Assembly: GCF_900116015.1 (NCBI RefSeq)
Contig: NZ_FOYH01000002.1
Span: 794,365-858,364 of the forward strand
Length of the DNA: 64,000 nucleotides
From: Enterobacter sp. kpr-6
Lineage (GTDB): Bacteria; Pseudomonadota; Gammaproteobacteria; Enterobacterales; Enterobacteriaceae
Reading direction: 5' to 3'
Within the stretch, counting starts at the first letter, position 1. Every line of letters starts with the position of its first letter. The notes under the pieces were generated by a model. It was not told the DNA's origin. It saw only the letters and a program-made list of their open reading frames with translations, and ran no database searches. Below, piece by piece: positions 41,393-49,959 of this stretch. A program made the position numbers and the translations under genes.

Positions 41393-42550
41393 TTGAAACG
41401 TTGCCTGCTTTTGACTGCGATGCTCGGTGCCCTGTGTTTTTCTTCTGCTCACGCCGCCACGCCGTCTCCCGATCCGGAATTTGCCTCTGATGTTGTCGAT
41501 CGCTACGCCAATCATATTTTTTACGGCAGCGGCGCAACGGGCATGGCCATGGTGGTCATTGATGGTAATCAGCGCGTGTTCAGAAGTTTTGGTGAAACGC
41601 GTCCGGGAAGTAACGTCCATCCTCAGCTTGACTCGGTTATTCGGATCGCCTCTATTTCGAAATTAATGACCAGCGAAATGCTGGTTAAATTGCTCGATCA
41701 GGGCGTGGTAAAACTTAACGATCCGCTAAGTAAATATGCGCCGCCGGGAGCGAGCGTCCCCACGCATAACGGCGCACCAATTACTCTGGTCAATCTTGCG
41801 ACCCATACCAGCGCATTGCCGCGTGAGCAGCCCGGTGGCGCGGCGCATCGCCCGGTTTTTGTCTGGCCGACACGCGAACAGCGCTGGAACTGGCTTTCTA
41901 CGGCCACGCTTAAAAGTACGCCTGGTTCACAGGCGGCTTACTCAAATCTGGCGTTTGATCTGCTGGCCGATGCGCTTTCAACGGCGGCAGGAAAGCCTTA
42001 TCCGCAGCTTTTTGAAGAGCAAATCACCCGCCCGCTTGGGATGAAAGATACGACGTTTACGCCCTCGCCCGATCAGTGTAAGCGTCTGATGGTTGCCGAA
42101 AAGGGGGCCAGCCCTTGCAATAACACCCTGGCGGCGATTGGCAGCGGCGGCGTTTATTCTACGCCCGGCGATATGATGCGCTGGATGCAGCAATTCCTCT
42201 CTTCTGATTTTTATGCCCGGAATAATCAGGCAGACCGGATGCAGACGCTAATTTATCAGCGCACGCAGTTAACGCGCGTGATCGGCATGGACGTTCCGGG
42301 TAAAGCGGACGCGCTGGGGCTCGGCTGGGTTTATATGTCGCCGAAAAATGGCCGTCCGGGAATTATTCAAAAAACCGGTGGCGGCGGCGGCTTTATTACT
42401 TATATGGCTATGGTGCCAAAAGATAACGTCGGTGTATTTGTTGTGGTCACTCGCTCTCCGTTAACGCGCTTTGCAAACATGAGCGATGGCGTAAACGATC
42501 TGGTCACCGAACTGAGCGGCAATAAACCGCAAATTATTCCGGCATCCTGA
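41393..42550 (+). CDS. ampH: Penicillin-binding protein AmpH (D-alanyl-D-alanine carboxypeptidase/endopeptidase)
   Basis: 385 residues if translated from the TTG at 41393 (MKRCLLLTAM), the E. coli length; ATGGA lies 8 bp upstream of it. The ATG at 41384 would have no spaced ribosome binding site. A signal peptide of about 20 residues ends at AHA. The class-C beta-lactamase-like motifs SISK (nucleophile serine), YSN and the GGGGG region near the KTGGGGGF triad are intact. It trims peptidoglycan cross-links in the periplasm. Meets iprA tail to tail. Confidence 0.95.
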   Translation: MKRCLLLTAMLGALCFSSAHAATPSPDPEFASDVVDRYANHIFYGSGATGMAMVVIDGNQRVFRSFGETRPGSNVHPQLDSVIRIASISKLMTSEMLVKLLDQGVVKLNDPLSKYAPPGASVPTHNGAPITLVNLATHTSALPREQPGGAAHRPVFVWPTREQRWNWLSTATLKSTPGSQAAYSNLAFDLLADALSTAAGKPYPQLFEEQITRPLGMKDTTFTPSPDQCKRLMVAEKGASPCNNTLAAIGSGGVYSTPGDMMRWMQQFLSSDFYARNNQADRMQTLIYQRTQLTRVIGMDVPGKADALGLGWVYMSPKNGRPGIIQKTGGGGGFITYMAMVPKDNVGVFVVVTRSPLTRFANMSDGVNDLVTELSGNKPQIIPAS

Positions 42551-42563
42551 GTTCCGCGCTATT

Positions 42564-43187
42564 TCAATAGTCATGAGGCAAGTGGTTGATACTCACCAGC
42601 TTGCCTTTTTGCATCTCGATATAATTACCTTGTCTTAACGCCGCCAGGACTTCGGCAATCACCGAGCGAGAAATTTGCGTTCGCCGCTGGATATAATTCA
42701 TTACGCCAATGCGGGCGCGCAACGCTTCATCCCATTCCGCCATGGTCAGCAACGTTGAACGGATCTGGTTATATGAACTGGTGCCGATGAGCTGCAAATC
42801 GCGTGCTTCAAGTACCCGGTTTTTCCAGGTCATTAAATAGAACGCTTCACGCCAGAGTTGATGCTTTTCAAGAAGCTGTAACGCGACGCTGGCTGGCAGG
42901 AAATAACCTTTACAGGCGGTTTTCGCGACAAGGGTATAGCGTACGGGGCCAGGCTGAATGCCCATTGAAAGGCCAAAAATACCCGGTGCTGACATCATTT
43001 CATACAGCATTCCCTGAGACTGGCGCTCAACGGCCATGGCGCCTTCCAGCAGAACATAGATATTGGATTCGTGAGCCTCATTTCCATGAGTAATGGCCGT
43101 ATCACATTCACACTGGAAGGGCGTACCGTAGGGAGAGAATTGAGTATTAAGAAGGTTAAACTCATGGGCAGGTTGGGCATACAACAT
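42564..43187 (-). CDS. iprA: Transcription regulator IprA (YaiV)
   Basis: 207 residues from the ATG at 43187, chosen because AAGGA lies 8 bp upstream; a longer frame would run into the ehaB terminator. Crp/Fnr-like layout: an N-terminal cyclic-nucleotide-binding-type domain (NIYVLLEGAMAVERQ) and a C-terminal helix-turn-helix (TQISRSVIAEVLAALRQGNYIEMQ). In Salmonella IprA lowers hydrogen peroxide resistance. Its N-terminal half diverges from E. coli YaiV while the C-terminal half is close. Confidence 0.92.
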   Translation of the reverse strand: MLYAQPAHEFNLLNTQFSPYGTPFQCECDTAITHGNEAHESNIYVLLEGAMAVERQSQGMLYEMMSAPGIFGLSMGIQPGPVRYTLVAKTACKGYFLPASVALQLLEKHQLWREAFYLMTWKNRVLEARDLQLIGTSSYNQIRSTLLTMAEWDEALRARIGVMNYIQRRTQISRSVIAEVLAALRQGNYIEMQKGKLVSINHLPHDY

Positions 43188-43202
43188 TGATGCATTCCTT
43201 GC

Positions 43203-43230
43203 AAAAAAGCCCGCCAAATATTTGACGGGC
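43203..43230 (-). terminator. Rho-independent terminator of ehaB
   Basis: On the minus strand GCCCGTCAAATATTTGGCGGGC forms a stem-loop followed by six T, 52 bp after the ehaB stop and 15 bp before iprA starts. Confidence 0.9.
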
Positions 43231-43281
43231 TGTGTTTACGCGGTAGGACAATATCGGGAATGGGTTTCCCGATATTTTATT

Positions 43282-46260
43282 TTACCAGGTATATTTCACG
43301 CCCACGTTTGCAGACCAATCCTGCTCAACGTCGCCGCCGCCCAGGTAGTTTGCATCAGTGTAAGCGCTGAAGTTCTTGGTGAAGCTGAACTGGGTGCCCA
43401 GACCAACACGAACCGCAGAACCTTCTACACCGTTATCAATGGAGTCATTGTTGATTTCAGATTCGTTGTTGGAATCGTCGTAAACATACGCCAGTTTGAA
43501 GTAAGGTGTCATAGCCTGATCGCCGTAGTTGAAGGTGTAACCCGCATCTACGCCCAGCTCATAACGCAGGCTGTCATAAGACTGACCATCAACTTTCATG
43601 TCGTTGCTCAGACGGTAATCATCACCAGACTGGAACAGACCGCTAACGCTGCCGTACGGAGTCACATAGCCAGCGGTGTTGATGTTGAAGTCATAACCCA
43701 GTTTCAAGCCGAAGCCCCAGGCGCTTGCTGATGTATCACCATCAACATACTGGCCGTTGCTCATGGTTGCAGTCAGATCGTTGTTGAAACGGCTGTAGCT
43801 TAAAGAACCATCAAGGAACAGGTTGTTCGGGAAGCGAGCAGATGAGTAGACGTAGGCAGACTGGCTATCCTGATCTACCTGGCCAGTACGGTCAGAGATA
43901 TCACCTTTCGCGAAGCCTGCTGCTGCACCGACAGTCCATTTCGCATTGTTGCCATCAACGATGGTATCCACACCCACCATGATGCCGCTAACGTCCTGAT
44001 CGTAGTTGATGGTGCCGTTGTCACCATTGAAGCTACCACCGAAGTAGCTCACCCATGCGCCACCGTTATCAGCCAGACCATGACGGCCATTGGTCAGACG
44101 GGTGCTCAGGGTATCCTGCTCCAGATTCCAGATGCTGGTGTTAGCAGAAGGAATGCTCAGCGCCATGTTGGCGTAATCAGTCAGTTCCTGCTGTGCCAGA
44201 ACAACGGTGTTACCTTTCTGCTCAGCCTGATAGGTGTAAGCACCCAGGTCAGCTTTGTTTGCCGCAGAGAAAGTGGCGGTGCTATTTTTGTCGTTAACGT
44301 AGATAAGTTCGTTATCTTTGTAGTCAGCAACAGAACCTGCGCCAGTTGCGTTGTCGATACGGACTTTGTAGTTACCAGTTGCGGCTGCAACGTTGTCACC
44401 AGCGTTATCAACTTCTGCCTGACCGTGCTCAATACCAATATCAGAAACGTTGTCACCATTGCCGTTAATGGTTAAGTGGCCATCGGAATTCATCGCGATA
44501 ACACCGTAACCATAGTTAGATTTGGACTTATCGTTGGTACGATCGTTGACCAGATCAGCATTCAGCACGTAATCGCTGCTGTGAATATCGAAAGTACCTG
44601 CGTGCACGTTACCGTGAACATCGGTCACACTGGTAACATTCAGGGTATCAGTCTGTAATGGGCTTGCATCAAACTGATTAACGTTAACATCCAGCAGGCC
44701 GTTATTGGTTACGGTGATGGTGTTAGCGTACAGCGCAGCATCATTAACGCTCCAGCCTGCAGCGATGTCATCAGCCAGCGTAACAGTACTGTTATCGATG
44801 GTCAGCTTGTCAGTCGCAACATGACCATCTTCACCGATGTTCATTTCAGAACCGCCGGTCAGAGAAATGGTATCGGAAATCAGAGAAGAATCCGCTACGT
44901 TCACCTGAGAGCCGCTGTTGATGCTCAGAGTATCAATAAGCGACTCTTTAGTTGTATCCCACTCAGAACCGTTGTTCAGTGTGACGTTGAACAGGCCGCT
45001 TTGGTAAACTTTATTACCCGCGATATGTGCGCCTTCATTGTATACGGTGTTATCCCGGTCAATAACAACGGTAGATTCCGGCCACAGGCTGTTACCGGTG
45101 ATATCAATCAGGTGTGCGGTAAAATCAGTTCCTTTGGCATAGCCATCATAAATACCATCAGGGGTGTCATTATCAAGAATGCCATCGCCATCAGTATCAG
45201 TACCGAGATCAACCATATGAACAGATGTCGCTGCACCTACCCACTTGCTGCCATTGTTCAGGGTCAGATCCAGTCTGTCTGTGCCATCCCAGCCATTAGT
45301 ATCAACATTGGCGTCAGTATCACGGTAAGAATCGGCACCGGCCGGGAAGAAGTTTTCATCAAAATTGCTAGAGAAAACAACGTCACCCATCAGGGTTGAA
45401 TTATTGAAAGTTGCAGTCGTCTGCATGGCGTTGTCAGCGTTCGGATTTGCCGTCACAGCCAATGCAATGTCATCAGGCGTCGCGGAACCGTCATAATCGC
45501 TGGCGTTGTTGTTATTACCGAACCAGCCAGTAGTACCTTCGTCGGTCCATGAACCGGAAGTTACCGTAGAGTCATTTACGGTAATGGTATTATTGAAGAC
45601 TTCACCGCTGTTCACACCAGTGCTGACGGTATTATCATCAACATCTGACCACTCATAACCCTGAGACAGAGTGATACCCGCAACGTGCGAATTATTCTGG
45701 ATGTTCAGATCAACTTCCTGATCCAGCGTAATTGCGGTACCCATATTATAAACGTTAACAACATGGGAATCGTTAGCCTTATTATAGGTACCGTTGTAGG
45801 TATAATGCTCGTAGTTATCGTCGATAGTGGAGTTATCCACAGTCATCGCCAGACGATCATAGTAGTAATTATCGCCTGCACGGTTGGTGCAATCAGCGGT
45901 CATACAAGCGGAGGTCACCATGCCATGAACAGTACTGTTTTTGATTGTCAGGCTGTTGGTGTTGGTGTTATTTGACAGGCCATCATCCAGATAATAGGTT
46001 GAAATAACGCCATTAACTGTCGCTTTATTAATTACCGGGTAGATGTTGCCGTTATAGAGGCTGTCAGCGGCATAGTTATTCCAGCCAACATACCCCTTAT
46101 AGTAAACGCCATCGCCTTCAGCGTAAGAGCCATCGTAGTGAACAAAAGTGTTGTAAGCGGTACCGGAAATATCGGTGCTAGCATTTGCCTGAGAAGTGAT
46201 TGCCAAAGTGCAGGCTAGTGCTAATTGTGAGACTACAAGTTTCTTTTTCCAGGAGTGCAT
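43282..46260 (-). CDS. ehaB: AIDA-I-type autotransporter EhaB (YaiT/YaiU family)
   Basis: 992 residues. A signal peptide of about 27 residues ends at SQANA. The passenger (about 28-690) is rich in Asn, Asp, Thr and Ser with repeated LNNGSxW and SLTIxNSxV-like turns of a beta-helix. It also holds one loop DTDGDGILD (about residue 353) of the calcium-binding type DxDxDGxxD. The C-terminal 12-strand barrel (about 720-992) starts near NGGAWVSYFGG and ends YTW. The N-terminus and barrel are almost identical to E. coli EhaB, the passenger less so. In enterohaemorrhagic E. coli EhaB binds laminin and collagen and promotes biofilm. Intact, unlike K-12 where the locus is split. Confidence 0.93.
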   Translation of the reverse strand: MHSWKKKLVVSQLALACTLAITSQANASTDISGTAYNTFVHYDGSYAEGDGVYYKGYVGWNNYAADSLYNGNIYPVINKATVNGVISTYYLDDGLSNNTNTNSLTIKNSTVHGMVTSACMTADCTNRAGDNYYYDRLAMTVDNSTIDDNYEHYTYNGTYNKANDSHVVNVYNMGTAITLDQEVDLNIQNNSHVAGITLSQGYEWSDVDDNTVSTGVNSGEVFNNTITVNDSTVTSGSWTDEGTTGWFGNNNNASDYDGSATPDDIALAVTANPNADNAMQTTATFNNSTLMGDVVFSSNFDENFFPAGADSYRDTDANVDTNGWDGTDRLDLTLNNGSKWVGAATSVHMVDLGTDTDGDGILDNDTPDGIYDGYAKGTDFTAHLIDITGNSLWPESTVVIDRDNTVYNEGAHIAGNKVYQSGLFNVTLNNGSEWDTTKESLIDTLSINSGSQVNVADSSLISDTISLTGGSEMNIGEDGHVATDKLTIDNSTVTLADDIAAGWSVNDAALYANTITVTNNGLLDVNVNQFDASPLQTDTLNVTSVTDVHGNVHAGTFDIHSSDYVLNADLVNDRTNDKSKSNYGYGVIAMNSDGHLTINGNGDNVSDIGIEHGQAEVDNAGDNVAAATGNYKVRIDNATGAGSVADYKDNELIYVNDKNSTATFSAANKADLGAYTYQAEQKGNTVVLAQQELTDYANMALSIPSANTSIWNLEQDTLSTRLTNGRHGLADNGGAWVSYFGGSFNGDNGTINYDQDVSGIMVGVDTIVDGNNAKWTVGAAAGFAKGDISDRTGQVDQDSQSAYVYSSARFPNNLFLDGSLSYSRFNNDLTATMSNGQYVDGDTSASAWGFGLKLGYDFNINTAGYVTPYGSVSGLFQSGDDYRLSNDMKVDGQSYDSLRYELGVDAGYTFNYGDQAMTPYFKLAYVYDDSNNESEINNDSIDNGVEGSAVRVGLGTQFSFTKNFSAYTDANYLGGGDVEQDWSANVGVKYTW

Positions 46261-46801
46261 TTGTCATCGCTCCTCAGGGATAATTTTAAGTTGATCCATC
46301 AATCGTTAATGCAAAAAAGATTCAAACTGCAAACCGGAAATATTATGCAACGGACAAAGAAGTTAGTTCAATTAATCCTTGCTTAAAGTTTGATTCCGGA
46401 CTAATACAGCAATAGCCGTAGCCAATTAAAGATATTAATAAAAGAAAAAAGCACTGATTTATCATTAAATTAACATTAGATAATGCAACACATTGCTCCA
46501 ATCAATTTGAAAAATAAATACATAAGAATAATAAAAAACCAATAAATCATTCGCGCGAAAAATAAATAAACCCACCCTACCCATTATTTTCAACCCGCAC
46601 ATTTACAACATCAATATAAATAAAGAATTAATTCCTCAAATGCATAACCCCTTAAAGACATGCGTAATAAAAATACGGTTCTCATGCTTAAAATGAATAA
46701 GCAGAAAATAACAACCAGAGGGTTTAACGGCAACTTTAGTAGAACATCCCTACTATGATTCAGTTACAATAGCAGCAGGTTTCACAAACATCAGGCACAC
46801 C
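46261..46801. other. AT-rich promoter region between ehaB and hemB
   Basis: 541 bp without a gene, distinctly AT-rich compared with its flanks, between the divergent ehaB and hemB genes. It must carry both promoters. A TAGTAG/CTACTA inverted repeat with a 7-base centre (46737-46755) precedes a possible hemB -10 element TACAAT near 46765. The AT-rich part suggests H-NS silencing of ehaB; inference only. Confidence 0.6.
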
Positions 46802-47773
46802 ATGACAGACTTAATTACCCGTCCTCGCCGCCTGCGCAAATCTCCCGCGCTGCGCGCCATGTTTGAAGAGACAACACTGGGCCTGAACGACCTTGTGTTG
46901 CCGATCTTTGTTGAAGAAGAGCTCGACGATTACAAAGCCATCGACGCCATGCCCGGCGTGATGCGCATTCCTGAAAAGTACCTCGCCCGCGAGATTGAAC
47001 GCATCGCCAATGCCGGGATCCGCTCGGTGATGACCTTTGGCATTTCCCACCATACCGACGCTACCGGCAGCGATGCCTGGAAAGAAGACGGTCTGGTGGC
47101 GCGTATGTCGCGCATCTGCAAAGACGCCGTGCCGGAAATGATCGTCATGTCCGATACCTGTTTTTGCGAATACACCTCCCACGGCCACTGTGGTGTGCTG
47201 TGCGATCATGGGGTTGATAACGACGCGACCCTGCTCAATCTGGGCAAACAGGCCGTGGTTGCCGCAGCGGCAGGGGCTGATTTCATCGCTCCGTCTGCGG
47301 CCATGGACGGTCAGGTGCAGGCCATCCGCCAGGCGCTGGACGCCGCCGGGTTCACCGACACCGCCATCATGTCCTACTCGACCAAATTCGCCTCGTCGTT
47401 CTACGGCCCGTTCCGCGAAGCCGCCGGCACCGCGTTGAAAGGCGACCGTAAAACCTACCAGATGAACCCGATGAACCGCCGCGAAGCGATTCGTGAGTCA
47501 CTGCTTGATGAAGCGCAGGGCGCAGATTGTCTGATGGTGAAACCGGCGGGTGCCTATCTGGACATCCTGCGTGATATCCGCGAGCGTACCCAGTTGCCGC
47601 TGGGCGCATACCAGGTGAGCGGCGAATACGCGATGATCAAATTCGCAGCCCAGGCGGGTGCCATTGATGAAGATAAAGTGATCCTTGAAAGCCTCGGTGC
47701 CATTAAACGCGCCGGTGCGGATCTGATTTTCAGCTACTTTGCGCTGGATCTGGCGGAACGTAAGCTGCTGTAA
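46802..47773 (+). CDS. hemB: Delta-aminolevulinic acid dehydratase (porphobilinogen synthase)
   Basis: 323 residues (E. coli 324). It condenses two 5-aminolevulinate molecules to porphobilinogen in heme synthesis. The zinc-binding [14 protein letters not shown], the first active-site lysine region [14 protein letters not shown] and the Schiff-base lysine block [14 protein letters not shown] are all present. In E. coli K-12 the next genes are tauDCBA; here a chemoreceptor takes that place. Confidence 0.98.
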   Translation: MTDLITRPRRLRKSPALRAMFEETTLGLNDLVLPIFVEEELDDYKAIDAMPGVMRIPEKYLAREIERIANAGIRSVMTFGISHHTDATGSDAWKEDGLVARMSRICKDAVPEMIVMSDTCFCEYTSHGHCGVLCDHGVDNDATLLNLGKQAVVAAAAGADFIAPSAAMDGQVQAIRQALDAAGFTDTAIMSYSTKFASSFYGPFREAAGTALKGDRKTYQMNPMNRREAIRESLLDEAQGADCLMVKPAGAYLDILRDIRERTQLPLGAYQVSGEYAMIKFAAQAGAIDEDKVILESLGAIKRAGADLIFSYFALDLAERKLL

Positions 47774-47779
47774 CGAGCG

Positions 47780-47806
47780 TTGCCGGGCCTGTCGCTGGCC
47801 CGGCAA
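47780..47806 (+). terminator. Stem-loop terminator between hemB and the chemoreceptor gene
   Basis: Perfect 10-bp stem TTGCCGGGCC/GGCCCGGCAA with a seven-base loop lies 6 bp after the hemB stop. ACTTTC follows on the plus strand, so the T run is weak, and it could act for both convergent genes. Confidence 0.65.
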
Positions 47807-47828
47807 ACTTTCATCGCCGGATGAGCCT

Positions 47829-49613
47829 TTACACCCTGAACTGCCCCACTGCGTCCGCCAGCTCTCTCGCCTGACCCTGAACCGCCGCCGATGCCGTTGT
47901 CGATTCTTCCACCAGCGCCGCATTTTGCTGCACCATCGCATCCAGTTGCGTGACCGCCAGATTGATCTCCTGAATCCCGCGCTGCTGTTCGCGGGTGGCA
48001 TTAGTAATTTCCGCCATCATGGTCGTGACCGATTTCACACCGCCCACAATGTGATCCATGGTTTTACCGGTGTGCGCAACCTGGCGTGAACCGACCCTGA
48101 TACTCTCAAGCGTGCTGTCGATCAGGACTTTAATTTCCTGCGCCGCCTGCGTACTGCGACTGGCCAGATTACGCACTTCGCCTGCGACCACGGCAAAACC
48201 CTTGCCCATTTCGCCCGCACGCGCCGCTTCCACCGACGCATTCAGCGCCAGAATATTGCTCTGAAACGCAATGCTCTCAATCACCCCTGTAATATCCGCG
48301 ATCTTGCCCGACGCCGACTCAATATCGCCGATGGCATGGATAACGCTTTTCACCGCTGCGCCGCCTTCATTTGCGGCCTGCGCGGTCTGCGCAATCGCCT
48401 CATTTGCCTGCTCCGCCGTTTCAGCGGTTAACGACACGGTGGAGGAAATCTGCTCCATCGCGGCAGAGGTCTGTTGCAGGCTGGCCGCGGCAGATTCGGT
48501 GCGCGACGAGAGATCCTGATTTCCCAGCGCGATTTCCTGCGACGCATCGCGCACCGCGTGGCTGGTTTGCATGATCGACACCATCACCCCGGAAAGCGTG
48601 GCAATAAAGGTATTAAACGCGCGGGCAATCGCCGCCACTTCATCGTTGCGGCTGGCGTCCAGGCGCTGGGTTAAATCCGCGTTGCCAGAAGCAATATTGT
48701 CCATCGCCACGCGAATGTGATTGAGCGGAGCCAGCGCACGCTGGCTGATAAAATTCACCACCAGCACGGCAAAGACGATCAGGCACAGCAGGCAGATGGC
48801 CGACGCGGTGAGCAGCGAGCGCATCCCGGCGGTGGCTTCGGCTTTGTCCATCACCACCACCGTATACCAGCCGGAATCGCCCACCGGCAGCGCCTTCAAC
48901 AGCTTCACCAGCCCGTGCATTTCCGTTTGCACAATGCCACCTTTGAGCAGCGCCGCGCTGTCGAGGCCGGGGGCGATATCCGCCAGCGGTTTCAGCGTCA
49001 GTGCGTCATCCGGGTGCGCCATAATAGTGCCGTCGGCGGCAATCAATATGCCGAAGCTGTCCGGCGTCGGTTTGATATTACGAATGTTCGCGATCACATC
49101 ATCCATGCGGATATCGCCCTCCACCACGCCCAGCACCGTGCCGTTCTCAATACGCGGCGCGGCCACGGTCACAATCAGTTTTTTGGTCGTCACATCCATA
49201 TAAGGATTGATCACCAGCGGTTTTCCCGCCTGCACCGCCTGGATATACCAGGGGCGGCTGGTGGGATCGTAGCCTTCAGGAATACCGGACGGATCGGACG
49301 AAATATCGCGCTTATCGGGATAGCCGATGTCCACATTCATAAAGTGCCCGGCATCGGCAATTTGTTTAAGCAGTGGCACCGGATCGCTGTCGGTAACGTG
49401 CGGCACCAGCGAGGCAATCATCCCTTTTTGCGTATTCACCCACTGGGTGATGGTCGCGGTGTGGCTTTGCGTCAACGCGGTGAGCGAGCTTTCCACCGCG
49501 CGGTTGTTGAACTTATTAATAATGAGGTAATTGACAACGGTATTGATTAATAAAGCGATTATCACGATACCCGCCGTCGCGCCTATCACTCTTGAACGTA
49601 TGGAATTGAACAT
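47829..49613 (-). CDS. Methyl-accepting chemotaxis protein with amino-acid-binding dCache domain
   Basis: 594 residues from the ATG at 49613, preceded by GAAGGA at good distance. TM1 at about 10-32, a periplasmic dCache domain (about 35-270), TM2 about 277-298, HAMP, and a signalling domain with the hairpin IESIAFQSNILALNASVEAA. The ligand domain has Y115, R120, W122, Y123, Y138, D140 and D167, whose spacing equals that of the amino-acid motif of PctA-type receptors. No CheR-tethering pentapeptide at the C-terminus (ends GQFRV). A sigma-28 promoter lies upstream. I predict an amino-acid receptor; which amino acids cannot be told. Confidence 0.92.
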   Translation of the reverse strand: MFNSIRSRVIGATAGIVIIALLINTVVNYLIINKFNNRAVESSLTALTQSHTATITQWVNTQKGMIASLVPHVTDSDPVPLLKQIADAGHFMNVDIGYPDKRDISSDPSGIPEGYDPTSRPWYIQAVQAGKPLVINPYMDVTTKKLIVTVAAPRIENGTVLGVVEGDIRMDDVIANIRNIKPTPDSFGILIAADGTIMAHPDDALTLKPLADIAPGLDSAALLKGGIVQTEMHGLVKLLKALPVGDSGWYTVVVMDKAEATAGMRSLLTASAICLLCLIVFAVLVVNFISQRALAPLNHIRVAMDNIASGNADLTQRLDASRNDEVAAIARAFNTFIATLSGVMVSIMQTSHAVRDASQEIALGNQDLSSRTESAAASLQQTSAAMEQISSTVSLTAETAEQANEAIAQTAQAANEGGAAVKSVIHAIGDIESASGKIADITGVIESIAFQSNILALNASVEAARAGEMGKGFAVVAGEVRNLASRSTQAAQEIKVLIDSTLESIRVGSRQVAHTGKTMDHIVGGVKSVTTMMAEITNATREQQRGIQEINLAVTQLDAMVQQNAALVEESTTASAAVQGQARELADAVGQFRV

Positions 49614-49668
49614 ATTTTTTCCTTCACCGATGTACAAACTCTCCGGCCAGCGCCGGAACCTGGCACTA

Positions 49669-49695
49669 TTAACGACGGTGGAAGTAAAAACTTTA
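49669..49695 (-). promoter_or_regulatory. Putative sigma-28 (FliA) promoter of the chemoreceptor gene
   Basis: On the minus strand TAAA, exactly 15 bases, then GTCGTTAA; the FliA consensus is TAAA-N15-GCCGATAA, so the first part is perfect and the second matches six of eight. It lies 56-82 bp upstream of the start codon. Confidence 0.65.
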
Positions 49696-49959
49696 AGCCA
49701 AACTGATAAGCTGTTGATTTATATCAATTCATTAAAAGATAATAATTATTCACTTACAAAAAGCAGGTGATATCACTATTAAAGCAACACAACCCCATAT
49801 TACACGCCGCTTACCCGTTTGTTCTTCGAACAACGCCCGCTCACGAATATGCATAAAGAGTGCATACGAATTTTGCGGATTTTCATATCTTCATCAGGGT
49901 GAAACGCAAACGTCACGTTGGGCTTCTACTGTCTGGGCAGGACGGGAGGAGGAGCCATC

